64,000 bases of DNA from Sinotaia quadrata (GCA_028829895.1 CM054182.1:87283546-87347545); one strand, 5' to 3'; positions 24,301-33,500 are shown, counted from the stretch's first letter. Program-made: numbers and translations. The notes: generated from the sequence alone by a model not told the origin.

Positions 24301-27300
24301 ATCAGCATTATAGACTTGTACATACAGATACTATTATATTTGCTTTATCATACAAACTCTTACCTGTACAAACATTTGTGGTGTTTCATACATCCAATTG
24401 TGTTCTCATGCTTAAACTCTATATGTATACTAATGCACATGTGTTCTCACACATCAAATGACTCCTGTATTCTTCTTTCTTCTTCTTCTTCACAGTAACT
24501 TCTTTACCTCACAGGAATTGCATGAAAACTTTTCATCTTTTAGATGTTCTCAGTTTTTGGTGGATTCCTGTGTGGCCTTCCTCCTTTAAGGAGGGTAGTG
24601 CTGTTCCGTGTTGTTGTGTTTGGTGGTTTTTTTTCTTTGCCTGCTCAGGTAGCGACTATATTATGATATTAATACACATATATACAGATATTTATATGTA
24701 TGATTTCTCACACACAAACTCAATAATACAGATACTAATACATACAGTTTCTCACACACAAATTCATACATACAGATTCACTCTTACAAACTTGTATACA
24801 AGAACTTCACGCTTACAAAATTGTATACAAGAACTTCACTCTTACAAACTTGTATACAAGAACTTCACTCTAAGTTGTATACAAGAATTTCACTCTTACA
24901 GACTTGTATGCAAGAACTTTACTCTTACAAACTTGTATATAAGAACTTCACTCTTACAAACTTGTATACAAGAACTTCACTCTTACAAACTTGTAAAGAA
25001 GAACTTCACTCTTACAAACTTGTATGCAAGAACTTCATCCTTATAAACTTGCATTACAAGAACATTTTTAAGAACTTGCATCACAAGAACTTCATTTTTA
25101 CAAACTTGCAGTACAAGAACTTCATCCTTATAAACTTGCATCACAAGAACTTCATTTTTACAAACTTGCAGTACAAGAACTTCATCCTTATAAACTTGCA
25201 TTACAAGAACTTCATTTTTACAAACTTGCATTACAAGAACATTTTCCATAGAAACTAGGACTGCCTCACCCAGTGTCAAATAGCAGTATTAACTTCCTTG
25301 GCGTCACTCTGTGGTATTAGTGCTAAGGCACTTAGTGTCCAAAGAACCAAGGGAAATAAACCATAATACTCTTTGCTCATTGAATTACTTTGTCTTCTGA
25401 CAGGATATGTACAATACAGTTGTGCCATATGACCCAGAGGGAATGCTGGGAACTTTAACTGCTTGCTTCCTGTGCTTCCTAGGGTTACAGGTAAGTATTC
25501 AAAACTCTTATGTATCTCATTATTACATCTTGTAGATGTACATGAATTGTTTCATAAATAGTTAAAAGTTGACAATTTGGTCTTATAAGAAGCTGAAGAT
25601 TGAATTAGCTTCATAGATAACTAAACTTAGGCCCCATAGTTAGCTGAAAATTGAGGATTAAGCCTCATGAATAGCTGAAAGCTGCAGTTAGATTTCAGAA
25701 ACGTAAAAGTTGAGAATTAAGTTTCATAAATAGATGAACATAGAGAATTAAATCTATAAATAGCTGGGGAAAAAAGACAGAATGAGAAGAAGTGCACAAT
25801 AGAATCAAATTTCATATATATGGATTATTGTGTGTGGATTGCTGAGAGCTCGTTAGTTCACAGGAAGTCTTAGATGGGCAAGATAATGAAGATTATTTGT
25901 GTTATGGATACCTTGTGAATGTCTGAAAGAGAGTATATTGCTCTGAAAAGTATTTCCCCATTTAATTCCTGTATGTATGCTTTCATTTTGTTAGTTTTCC
26001 TATTATGTTGTTTTATTTTAGGCTGGAAAAATTTTGTTCATCCACAAAGACTGGGTACAAAGATGGAGTCGCTTCCTTGGATGGGGAATTTTCTTAGTAA
26101 GTTCCAAATTATTAATTCTTTGTTTCAAATATGTAAGTATCCCAAAATCTTTTTTTTTTTTAAATGGTGGAAGTTCACTCCTCAAAGTATGCTTTAAAAC
26201 ATAATTAATCATCTGTATCTTAATTATTCAGCAGTTAAGGTTTTATGTTATTTCAAGCCCATTGTCACCAATGACACTTGACTTGTCTTTTTGCAATAAA
26301 GCATACTTTTTCACGTAAGTGCATCTACATGAACATGAATGTAGTTTGATAAGCCAAACTAAGCAATGCAAGATTAGTATGTTTGGATTTTTTTTAAGTA
26401 TGTGGCACAATTTCCACTGCCAGTACATATATTTATTTTATTTTTTTATAGACACATATGATCTACAGCTAGTTAAAAACAAATTATATCAAAGTGACAA
26501 GTGTAAACACAACATGGTACCACTGTTAAGAGAATAATATTGATAGTGCTAATGCATTCTTTGGCAAAATAGTGAAATCTATCTATATGTGTGGATTACT
26601 GGAAATTATAATTAGTGTAGGTCACAGTTACCTAAATTGTGCTGTGTGCTCAAATCACTAGATATGCCATTTGGTCATTACAGGTGTATTCTTTGATATA
26701 TCTATTACTAGATATGCCATTTGGTCATTACAGGTGTATTCGTTGATATATCTATCAATAGATATGCCATTTGGTCATTACAGGTGTATTCTTTGATATA
26801 TCCATCAATAGATATGCCATTGTACATTACAGGTGTATTCTTTGATATATCTATCACTAGATATGCCATGTTTCATTTGCGCAATACAAGTGTGCCCCTT
26901 TTTTCCTGACCATCACTAGATATGCCATGTTTTATTTGTACAAGTGTGCTCCTTTTTTCCTGACCATCACTAGATTTGGCATGTTTCATTTATACTATAC
27001 AAGTGTACTCCCTTTTTCCTGACCATCACTAGATTTGGCATGTTTCATTTATACAATACAAGTGTACTCCCTTTTTCCTGTTCATTACTAGATATGTTTT
27101 AGCTTTTGTGACAATATTTGACAATATCTTATTGCAGGGTCTGATAGCTGGCATTTTGTGCAAATTTTCCAAAAATGATGGTTGGATCCCAGTTAACAAG
27201 AATTTATGGTAAGTTGTTGGTATTTATTATTAGGTTTTCTTCAGCAATAAAGAATTTATGGTAAGTTGTTGGTATTTATTGGTAGATTTTATTCAGCAAT

Positions 27301-30300
27301 AAAGAATTTATAGTAAGTTGTTGGTAATTTATTGGTAGATTTTCTTTAGCAATAAAGAATTTATGGTAAGTTGTTGGTATTTATTGGTAGATTTTCTTTA
27401 GCAATAAAGAATTTATGGTAAGTTGTTGGTATTTATTGGTAGATTTTCTTCAGCAATAAAAAATATATGGTAAGTTGTTGGTATTTATTGGTAGATTTTC
27501 TTCAGCAATAAAGAATTTATTGGTAGGTTTTCTTCAGCAATAAAGAATTTATGGTATTCTTAGTAGACTTTCTTTCAGCTTATTTCTCTTCTAGATCTGT
27601 AAAACAATTCAGACATGATATTGTATTTTCTCATTACATTACAACTTTAAATTAGAAAACAGTCTTGAAATATTTTACGCAGTGAGTTCTCTGTTTATGC
27701 AATATATGCATTCCAAAGATACAGATGTAAACAACAACAAAATTACATAAATGGAAAAGAATTTTCCCATTGAAATACATATGCATATACTAGTACACTG
27801 TCATTGTATCGAAACAAAGGAGTACTTAGTACAGCACGACTGATAACTAAAGAACTGTCAAAACACAGAAGTACTTAGTGTGAGGTCTATACATCACAGC
27901 TTATAACTAAAGGACTGAAAATATACAATGTCACTGTGTCAAAACACAGGAGTACTTAGTGCAGGGGCAGGCAAACTCTGGCCTGCGAAGCACTTTTGTT
28001 TGGCCCGCCAAGCTATTCACAATTAACATTGCTTTTGGCCTGCCAAGCTATTCACAGTTAACATTGCTTTTGGCCCACAAGGCAAAAGTCACTAAAACAA
28101 TTGGGCATTGTTATACACTGTCAGACAGCCAAGGCTAAACTAGTCTAAAGACTACATGTAATTTTAACAGTTTGAATTACTCACACAGAATCGTGTGTGC
28201 ATATACAATTTATGCCTGCGGTTGTGTATATCCCATTAGCATCTCTTTATAGTTCGTTGACTTTTGAACTCTCCCAGGCCTAGGAGATGTACAATAGATG
28301 TACAATAGTACATGTATGTCAGCATCTGTACTCTGCCTCAGTCCTCTGACCTTCACCGTGACTAGAACAGAGGTGCGCGCGAATTTGAAACTCAGTCTTT
28401 TTCCATCACAACCAAACTGGTTGTTGCATTTCTGTTATTTCTTTGCCATTATTCTCCCATCCCCACAATCATGTCCCCTGCATCCTAAAAAAATTTAAAG
28501 TGAATATGGAAAAAGTCGACATTTAACTCTGAATGGACGGAGAAGTACTTTTTCATAGAACGCTTTGGACAAGCTCAGTGTCTTCTCCTTTGGTAAGAAG
28601 TTTTCCACCAATGGAAATGTGTGACAGTAAATGTATGTCTATAATGTTGTGGAAGAGAGAAAACATTTACAGCGCCTGCATATCCGCCAAGTGAGACAAG
28701 TGGTGTCTTCAGAAGAATTATTACTAACATAAATTAAATTATTACTAACATAAATTAAGATTCTCATCACTTGTAATTAGTTATGGATGATTAACAATAA
28801 TTATAATCAGTCATAACCAAGAACTATGGTGGCATTGTGTCACAGGTTCATTTGACATTTGAATTAAATTTGAAATAATTGTTTTTAATCTGATCTTAGC
28901 ATAATTATTCCTTATCTAATTTTGTTTCATATATCATTTTCTACATTGTTTTGTTGTTTCTCTGACAGGTCTGTGTCTTTTGTGTTATCACTGGCAGCCA
29001 TGGCGTTTATTCTCCTTGTAATATGTTACCTGTCCATTGATGTTTACAAAGTATGGAGTGGTGTTCCTTTCTACTATCCAGGTAAGTAACTGCTAATTCC
29101 TTATTCATCTGTTTGTCAACTTCCCTATCTCTGTCTCTGTCCTCATGGAAACTCTTCATGACTTTTAAAACAAATCTTTCATTTCATTTTACCAGCACCA
29201 ATAAGAAATAGTGACACTGCACTAATGGGTTCCAAAACAGCACCATTAACATGTCCCATAACAACACCACTAATGTCCTAAAACAGCACCGTGAATATTT
29301 TGTCTCTAAACAGCACCATTAATATGTCCCATAACAACACCACTAACATGTCCCAAAATAGCAACATTAATATGTCACATAACCATACCACTAAAATGTC
29401 CTAAAACAACACCACTCATACGTCCCATAACAACACCACTAATATGTCTCATATCAGCACCACTAATATGTCCCAAAACAGCACTACTAATATGTTCTAT
29501 AACCGCACCATTAATATATCCCATAATAATACCACTAATATGACACATAATAACAACACCTCTAATATGTCTCATATCAGCACCACTAGCATGTCCCAAA
29601 ACAGCACCATTAATATATCCTGTAATAATACCACTAATATGTCCCATAACAACACAGCACCATTCACGGGTCCAATGACAACATCACTAATAGATCCCAT
29701 GACTGAACCAATTTATGGCACCAGTAATTATCTATAAATTTTGAGCATGTTGAAAGATATAAAGGTGAAAAAGGCAGAGTTATTTCATTGAAGTATTTCA
29801 TTTTTGAAATTTTAGTTTTATATATTTGGATTCATTTATGAATAATAATAAAGACAATAAATATGCGACAGCCTGAAGAATATAATTGAGAGGTGAACAT
29901 TAAGCAAGGTAGTAGGAAAGACTAAACTTGAATGCGGCTAGCAAAATGAGTAATAGAAATTTGTAGAGTGACTTCAAAATGAATCAGAAGTTACTTTTGG
30001 GACATGTTGAGATATTGAAATGAGTGAAAATTGCTTTATAATGTGCAAGTTGTAAGAAACTCGTAAAATTAACTACTGGAAAAAAGTGGAGAAACAGCTG
30101 ACTACAGTCCCAAATAATTTTTCTTTGCAACCACATTCATAGAAATATCATGTTTGGACAAAAACATTTTAACACACATAAATAGATTCCAAAGTTTTAC
30201 TGCAGTATGCCCAAACATTGTTTTCTTTGGAAGATTTAAAATAAAAAGGAAAGAATTTACAATTTCTAAAAAATGCAGATTCACTTATTACAGATAGACG

Positions 30301-31552
30301 TGCAATGCAAATGATCCAATTTGCAACATAGCACTAAACCTTTGACAGAAAAATAATGAATAACCTATAGAATTGATGAAATATCTTGAATTTGTTGGTA
30401 TTTGTATATCGCATAATGCCTTCATCATCCTCATAAGAATCCACCAACATAGACTCAGTGTTGGATGCCACATGCCTAGTCTTGCCCATCACTGAATCAG
30501 CCGAGGAAAGTCTGCACTAGTAATGTGTTGTTTACTTTCTTCACCTTATTTTCTGAGCTTTCATTGGACGATTTTTTTTTTATTAAAGTCATCCATGCAA
30601 ATGTGTACAAATTTAAACACTAAAGAGTCAGAATTTTCCTCTGCTTCCTATTGATAACTCAGTTTATTCAGAGTAAAAGGGAAACAGATTTTAAACCCTA
30701 GGATATTTTCCCCCTTTCAAAAGAAAATCCCCAATGATATGTGTTTTAGACATATATATGTGGGGGAAGAGTGGTTTGTAATAGAATTGTTTGTGTGGAC
30801 TGAGTGGCTTCATATTGAATTGTTTGAGTGTGGGTTGTTTGGGTAGAGGGCTGAGTGAGTTGTGATTTAGTTGTTTGGGTGTGGGCTAAATGGGCTGTGA
30901 TTGAATTGTTGGATTGTTGAACTGGATGGGGTTGTGATTGAGTTGTTTGGGTGTGGTCCATGATTGAGTTGTTTGAGTGCAAGCTGAGTGGGTTGTGATT
31001 AAGTTCTTCGAGTGTGGGCTGGGTAGGTTGTGATTGTGTTGTTTGAGTGTGGGATGAGTGGGTTGTGATTAAGTTGTTTGGGTGTGGGCTATGATTGAGA
31101 TATAAGAGTGTAGGATGAGTAGGTTGTGATTGTGTTCAAGTATGGGCTGAGTAGATTGTGATTAAGTTTTTTCATTGTGGATTATAATAAATTAGTTTGA
31201 GTATGGTCTTGGTGGAGTGTAATAGAGATAGGTGATATGGAATTAGTGAGATTTTATTAGGATTAGGGAAATGTGAAATGATGGATTACAGCGCATGCTT
31301 GGAAATTGTGAAATAAAATGAACCATTGACAACTTTTCTACAGTACTATTAATGCACTTTTTATTTTTTCTTGCAGGCATGAACTCTATCGTTCTTTATG
31401 TTGGCCATGAATTGCTGTCTGGACGATTTCCAGTTTCATTTGATGTTGTAAACACTCATGCAGCCCAATTTCCTATGAATCTTTGGGGCACCTGTTTTTG
31501 GGTACTTGTAAGCTACTACCTTCACTACAAAGGCATATATATCTCAGTTTAA
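5213..31552 (+). CDS. HGSNAT: Heparan-alpha-glucosaminide N-acetyltransferase (17 exons, in-frame TGA)
   Basis: HGSNAT is the lysosomal membrane enzyme that moves an acetyl group from cytosolic acetyl-CoA to terminal glucosamine of heparan sulfate. Seventeen exons with agreeing phases give about 624 codons, close to the human length. In order they encode a signal peptide (1-24), a glycosylated lumenal domain (about 25-162), TM1 (about 164-182), a cytosolic linker ending LRSLDTFRG (235-243), the active-site segment [20 protein letters not shown] (His at 264), [13 protein letters not shown] and GYLGPGG...[12 protein letters not shown] blocks, [13 protein letters not shown], and [16 protein letters not shown] near the C-terminus. 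The exons are 5213-5264, 6751-6917, 7717-7838, 8248-8393, 11233-11302, 12384-12438, 13434-13549, 15760-15867 (or 16377-16484), 18373-18527, 19488-19600, 21318-21439, 23774-23900, 25404-25490, 26022-26096, 27138-27208, 28969-29081 and 31377-31552. Exon 9 has TGA at codon 298, so this copy may be a pseudogene or carry an error. Confidence 0.9.
5700..6235 (-). repeat. Dispersed CA-rich repeat family, copy 2
   Basis: It is CA-rich on the + strand and ends in an inverted repeat (ccctccctta...taaagggagga) followed by a GATGAAAAGTTTTCATGCAA tail. The same tail is found reversed at 24519-24600, and a diverged version at 2050-2170. Confidence 0.5.
6290..6500 (+). mobile_element. pogo/Tigger-like transposon fragment
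   Basis: This GC-rich segment resembles 54330-54520. At 6444 an ATG opens [16 protein letters not shown], like the N-terminus of CENP-B/jerky-type pogo transposases, and soon hits a stop. It carries no terminal repeats of its own. Confidence 0.5.
6751..6917 (+). CDS. HGSNAT: HGSNAT exon 2 (lumenal domain)
   Basis: Residues 18-73. It ends MQSEECYQ at a CAG|GTATGT donor. The MDTAQLKI...[14 protein letters not shown] run aligns with the human MDQALLLI...NLTVYWKSECCY region, including the NLT glycosylation site. Confidence 0.85.
7717..7838 (+). CDS. HGSNAT: HGSNAT exon 3 (lumenal domain)
   Basis: Residues 74-114, starting [17 protein letters not shown]. It has a CATAG acceptor and GCAG|GTATAC donor, phase 0 in and 2 out. 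NIS, NCT and NNT are possible N-glycosylation sites. Confidence 0.85.
8248..8393 (+). CDS. HGSNAT: HGSNAT exon 4 (lumenal domain)
   Basis: Residues 114-163. It includes [13 protein letters not shown] and a conserved-position cysteine (IDCRFVS), matching the human LEYRFGEFGNYSLLV...IACDLAV region. It ends NNI plus one base at C|GTAAGG. Confidence 0.85.
8394..11232. other. HGSNAT intron 4
   Basis: These 2.8 kb are AT-rich with no exon, RNA gene or strong tandem repeat that I could see. Confidence 0.6.
11233..11302 (+). CDS. HGSNAT: HGSNAT exon 5 (first transmembrane helix)
   Basis: Residues 163-186. The hydrophobic run [18 protein letters not shown] is followed by KRLYR, placing TM1 with its basic end in the cytosol. 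It has a TTGCAG acceptor and AG|GTAATT donor. Confidence 0.85.
12384..12438 (+). CDS. HGSNAT: HGSNAT exon 6 (cytosolic linker)
   Basis: Residues 186-204, ending SPESIMS. With exon 7 it gives IMSDFGTPTS, comparable to the human LINSELGSPS. It has a TTCCAG acceptor and TCT|GTAAGT donor, phase 2 in and 0 out. Confidence 0.75.
12477..13265. repeat. Minisatellite, 72-base unit, about 10 copies
   Basis: The unit contains gacttgattttccttgtc and aattgtaggtata, with five near-identical central copies and diverged edges. Because 72 is a multiple of three, it leaves long open frames on both strands (24-residue periodic peptides). These are by-products, not genes. It sits inside HGSNAT intron 6. Confidence 0.95.
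13434..13549 (+). CDS. HGSNAT: HGSNAT exon 7 (linker and start of catalytic domain)
   Basis: Residues 205-243, ending [10 protein letters not shown], the hallmark entry to the HGSNAT/YeiB-like acyltransferase domain. It has a CAACAG acceptor and GG|GTAAGG donor, phase 2 out. Confidence 0.95.
14185..15110. repeat. Tandem repeat, about 53-base unit, with diverged outliers
   Basis: Four close copies of ttttgagtattttagtattg plus an aattaatatcagctta segment lie at about 14185-14420. Weaker copies lie at 14985-15110. The stretch between is non-coding AT-rich sequence. Confidence 0.75.
15346..15392. repeat. (CT)n microsatellite
   Basis: A run of ct dinucleotides is followed by short ca runs, in HGSNAT intron 7. 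Confidence 0.95.
15760..15867 (+). CDS. HGSNAT: HGSNAT exon 8a (active-site histidine, first version)
   Basis: It is 108 bases, encoding [26 protein letters not shown] and [10 protein letters not shown]. The histidine in FKHSKW is at codon 264 and corresponds to the acetyl-accepting histidine of the human enzyme. It has a TTTTAG acceptor and TG|GTGAGT donor. A second exon of identical length and phase lies 509 bases downstream. Confidence 0.9.
16377..16484 (+). CDS. HGSNAT: HGSNAT exon 8b (active-site histidine, alternative version)
   Basis: It is 108 bases, same phases as 8a, encoding [26 protein letters not shown] and [10 protein letters not shown]. It shares 27 of 36 residues with 8a, including the histidine and the GGG motif. 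It has an ACACAG acceptor and TG|GTAGGT donor. Because both exons start in phase 2 and end in phase 2, including both would keep the frame but duplicate a membrane segment. Mutually exclusive use is more likely. Confidence 0.85.
16485..18372. other. HGSNAT intron 8
   Basis: AT-rich, with a short (TAA)n/(TA)n run at about 17557-17587. No exon is recognised. Confidence 0.6.
18373..18527 (+). CDS. HGSNAT: HGSNAT exon 9, with in-frame TGA
   Basis: Residues 279-331: [18 protein letters not shown], stop, [15 protein letters not shown] and [17 protein letters not shown]. The TGA at 18428-18430 replaces what is probably an arginine codon of the LRRG-x-PK type (CGA to TGA, a CpG transition). Both sides of the stop align with the family in the same frame, and the splice sites are good, so this is a point lesion and not a misread exon. 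Confidence 0.9.
19488..19600 (+). CDS. HGSNAT: HGSNAT exon 10
   Basis: Residues 331-368. It contains [20 protein letters not shown], the highly conserved RIPGVLQR block leading into a transmembrane helix. TTGCAG acceptor, GCA|GTAAGG donor. Confidence 0.95.
20142..20660. repeat. Dispersed repeat, copy 1
   Basis: The part from about 20419 (tcttctcctttgataag) to 20655 matches 28577-28820. The left part (tatccctatttctagactt) also matches about 58215-58255. It has no coding capacity and the family is unidentified. Confidence 0.7.
20690..21100. repeat. Minisatellite, about 27-base unit, about 15 copies
   Basis: Repeated ttgtacattaatataatttg, most regular from 20960 to 21090, in HGSNAT intron 10. 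Open frames here are repeat artefacts. Confidence 0.95.
21318..21439 (+). CDS. HGSNAT: HGSNAT exon 11
   Basis: Residues 369-409. It contains [20 protein letters not shown] and ends LDVPGCPK, matching the human DI-SSWPQW...PVPGCP. CTGCAG acceptor, AA|GTAAGT donor. Confidence 0.95.
21480..21910. repeat. Minisatellite, 51-base unit, about 8-9 copies
   Basis: The unit includes ttttcagtatgtgttgttgt and tctgttgtccatagtacatt. It starts about 40 bases after the exon 11 donor. The unit length is a multiple of three, giving spurious open frames on both strands. Confidence 0.95.
22060..22270. repeat. Short tandem arrays (about 33-base and 21-base units)
   Basis: Four copies of aaatcccttgttttcaa plus tgataagggt are followed by a few copies of a tctatcaattaaatc word. 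Confidence 0.85.
22271..23234. other. Non-coding part of HGSNAT intron 11
   Basis: AT-rich; I see nothing recognisable in it. Confidence 0.55.
23235..23400. repeat. Tandem repeat, about 45-60-base unit, 3 copies
   Basis: gatgtttatttttatcagtg followed by tatatttgtgt recurs three times. Confidence 0.8.
23480..23790 (+). repeat. 53-base minisatellite containing the exon 12 splice acceptor
   Basis: The unit tgttttgatatatttactat-gtatatctagggggtatctt-ggaccaggtg is repeated so that the ctag word falls at 23506, 23559, 23612, 23665 and 23718. The sixth occurrence (tcaag at about 23770) is the real acceptor of exon 12. Each unit copies the acceptor and about the first 20 bases of the exon. Confidence 0.95.
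23774..23900 (+). CDS. HGSNAT: HGSNAT exon 12
   Basis: Residues 409-451: [42 protein letters not shown]. This is the conserved lumenal loop of HGSNAT. The acceptor is an unusual CAAG without a pyrimidine tract and lies at the end of a minisatellite. Donor AAG|GTATGT. Confidence 0.95.
24120..24420. repeat. Tandem duplication, two copies of about 170 bases
   Basis: The run from ctacatgacatcaacattat through tttgctttatcatacaaact and catacatccaattg is present twice. Confidence 0.8.
24510..24650 (+). repeat. Dispersed CA-rich repeat family, copy 3 (inverted, partial)
   Basis: It shares ttgcatgaaaacttttcatc and a following cctccttt...aaggagg inverted repeat with the complement of 6125-6235. Confidence 0.6.
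24770..25255. repeat. Minisatellite, about 28-30-base unit, about 17 copies
   Basis: caagaacttcactcttacaa units shift to caagaacttcatttttacaa units in the right half, giving two sub-families in one array within HGSNAT intron 12. Confidence 0.95.
25404..25490 (+). CDS. HGSNAT: HGSNAT exon 13
   Basis: Residues 452-480: [16 protein letters not shown] and [13 protein letters not shown]. It carries the YDPEG-x-LGT signature and the start of a transmembrane helix. Phase 0 both ends. Confidence 0.95.
26022..26096 (+). CDS. HGSNAT: HGSNAT exon 14
   Basis: Residues 481-505: [11 protein letters not shown] then [14 protein letters not shown], matching the AGKILL-x-YKD block. TTTTAG acceptor, TTA|GTAAGT donor, phase 0 both ends. 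Confidence 0.95.
26655..27115. repeat. Minisatellite, about 50-54-base unit, about 8 copies
   Basis: actagatatgccatttggtc and attacaggtgtattctttga recur. The right half is a diverged version with cctttttcctgaccatcact. HGSNAT intron 14. Confidence 0.9.
27138..27208 (+). CDS. HGSNAT: HGSNAT exon 15
   Basis: Residues 506-529: [19 protein letters not shown] then NKNLW. It carries the IPVNKNLW signature. TTGCAG acceptor, TG|GTAAGT donor, which is the first member of a minisatellite. Confidence 0.95.
27199..27560 (+). repeat. 52-base minisatellite containing the exon 15 splice donor
   Basis: The real donor GT is at 27209, and copies of the donor fall at 27261, 27313, 27366, 27418 and 27470. Each unit holds the last 10-16 bases of the exon (aagaatttatg), a gtaagt donor and a ttcttcag acceptor-like word. 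Shorter degenerate units continue to 27560. Confidence 0.95.
27961..28582 (+). mobile_element. hAT transposon fragment with BED-type transposase start
   Basis: The left end CAGGGGCAGGCAAACTCTGG has the form of a hAT terminal repeat. At about 28509-28582 a frame reads [20 protein letters not shown] and QAQCL, like the N-terminus of hAT transposases of the ZBED/GTF2IRD2-like group, just before the zinc finger. It lacks an in-frame ATG and is cut off at 28577-28582, where another repeat begins. No right end was found. Confidence 0.6.
28577..28825. repeat. Dispersed repeat, copy 2
   Basis: It matches 20419-20655 with small changes, including a local duplication of ttactaacataaattaa. It abuts the broken hAT transposase, suggesting it inserted there or marks a rearrangement. 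Confidence 0.75.
28969..29081 (+). CDS. HGSNAT: HGSNAT exon 16
   Basis: Residues 529-567: [17 protein letters not shown] transmembrane helix, then [15 protein letters not shown], matching the human DVKGLWTGTPFFYPG. GACAG acceptor, G|GTAAGT donor. Confidence 0.95.
29205..29720. repeat. Minisatellite, about 22-44-base unit
   Basis: aacaccactaatatgtccca and aacagcaccattaatatg words alternate many times. Threonine/asparagine-rich open frames here are artefacts. HGSNAT intron 16. Confidence 0.9.
29721..30774. other. Non-coding part of HGSNAT intron 16
   Basis: No exon, RNA gene or strong repeat is visible. Confidence 0.55.
30775..31215. repeat. Minisatellite, about 33-35-base unit, about 12 copies
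   Basis: Diverged copies of gggttgtgattgagttgttt plus gggtgtgggctgag; G/T-rich on the + strand. HGSNAT intron 16. Confidence 0.9.
31377..31552 (+). CDS. HGSNAT: HGSNAT exon 17 (C-terminus and stop)
   Basis: Residues 567-624: [20 protein letters not shown], then [20 protein letters not shown] and YISV, stop TAA. MNSI-x-[LV]-YVGHE is diagnostic of HGSNAT, and the last hydrophobic run is the final transmembrane helix. TTGCAG acceptor. Confidence 0.95.
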
Positions 31553-31805
31553 TCATATGGCAGAAAGACTTCACTTCCATCTAAAATTTTAATCTTATGG
31601 CAGAAAGAAGACCATGCCTGCATCAGAACTTTCTCTTTTAAGTAAAGAGAAGAGTGTTTTGTTTTAGAACATCACATTCATTTTAGATAAGTCTGTGAGA
31701 ATTATGTACGGTTTTCTGTTTACATCATCATCATTTATAAACTGTGCACCATGAGAAAATATGTAATGGTATCAGTTACCATAAAAATTTAAAATACTCA
31801 ATAAT

Positions 31806-31811
31806 AATAAA
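31806..31811 (+). terminator. Candidate HGSNAT polyadenylation signal
   Basis: An AATAAA lies 254 bases after the stop codon. AATAAA is common by chance in such AT-rich DNA, and others follow further right. Confidence 0.3.
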
Positions 31812-32999
31812 GAATGAACTCACAGATGCTCATACACACAAACACACATGCACGCACGTGTGCACACACACACACACACACCATGAATGAAAAACAACAC
31901 AGTGCTACCTTTAATGGATTTTCTGTGTTCAAAGAGAAAAAATGTGTCGTGAGTACCAGTATCCCTTTGTTGGTATTTGTTATTGAGGTAATTACCCCTT
32001 TAAGAAAAGGGGTTAGAGAGAGATACTATACACAATTCACATGAACTTTGCACTACACAAAGCAACTTCACCATTTATGACTCTTCCAAATTGTAACCAC
32101 ACCTTGCTAGATTTAGACGTGTGGTCATGGTTGAATGCAGTTTGAAATCAGCCTTGCACCTTCAACTAGTTTTGCCAGTATTGTATTTTTACATCCATTA
32201 TTGATTAGATTGGAACATAGTTTCATTTTGTTGTTTTTTATTTTAGTTTTAAATGCATTTGTTTTATCTAAAAATTCTTGAATGCAATTGGAGTATAAAA
32301 TTATTAATTTGACAGCTATTTAGAAAAAAGATTTATCAGAGTCTCATACATCTTGTTTATTTGTAATTAATTAACTTTCAGTCATAATCTCTTATTGATT
32401 CTAGAATAAAAGACTGTGTTAAAGTCTCGGACATTTTGTGTATTTGTAATTTATGAACATTTGGTCATAGTCTTGGCCATAGAAATCAGTATTAAATCAA
32501 AGTGAATCAAATTCAAAATACTTGCACAAAGTTTAATATTTACATTTTTCTCCCCAAAATATCATAGTACAAGAAAGTGAAGGTAACATTTTAAGAACTA
32601 GAAATATTTGTGCTATAATTGATGGACTCTACCCAAACTTAATTTTTTTTATTTTTAAAGAGAGGTCATATTTAAATTGTTTGTTGCCATTTACTTTATA
32701 AAAAATATTTAACTTTTCTTTGTTTTCCTCTTTAATCACATTATGATGACAAAGAAATTTCTTGTTTTGTGATGAAAGTTTTATTTTAAATTTTATTTAT
32801 TTTCTGTTTGGCCAGGTGTTACTTTTATTTATTTTAATTCAGAATGGGTCTTTTTATTTTTTTGCTTTGAATATTTCAAAATTATTTATGTATGTACAGT
32901 GAGATTAATATTGATTTACATAATTTCGATACAGTAGAATTTATCAAATTAGACCTGCTGTTGCCTTAAAAAGAATAAAAGAATTTCCTTCATTTTCAG
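31812..32999. other. HGSNAT 3' flank
   Basis: AT-rich, with a short (CA)n run at about 31860-31880. No gene is seen. Confidence 0.5.
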
Positions 33000-33500
33000 T
33001 GTTGTGAGCATTTTCATAGTTTACTGTTCAGGCTCACAGCTTGTTTTGCAATCTTGCACTATGTTAATGGCAGTTTCATAGTACACTGATCAGGCTCACA
33101 GCTTATTTTGTATTCTTGCACCACGTTATTGGTTATTTCATAGTACACTGTTTGGACTCAAATCTTATTTAGCATTCTTGCACTGTGTTGTGGGCAGTTT
33201 TATAATACTATTCAAGTCCATGTCTTGATTTGCATTCTTGTCTTGCACTGTGTTGTGGGCAGTTTTATAATACTATCCAAGTCCATGTCTTGATTTGCAT
33301 TCTTGCACTGTGTAGTGGGCAGTTTTATAATACTGTTATGGTTTGATGTGCATTCTTGCACTGTGTTGTGAGCAGTTTTATAGTACTACCTAAGTTGTCT
33401 TGATGTGCATACTTACACTGTGTTGTGGGCAGTTTTATAGTACTACCTAAGTTGTCTTGATGTGCATACTTACACTGTGTTGTGGGCAGTTTCACAGAGC
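33000..33500. repeat. Minisatellite, about 53-62-base unit, about 8 copies
   Basis: ttgcactgtgttgtgggcag and ttttataatact words recur with decreasing divergence to the right. Confidence 0.9.

Noticed and set aside
24522..25279. 145-174 residue open frames on the + strand
   Set aside because: They read through the caagaacttcac minisatellite in intron 12 and are not conserved coding sequence.
29375..29737. Thr/Asn-rich open frames on both strands
   Set aside because: They are a minisatellite in HGSNAT intron 16.
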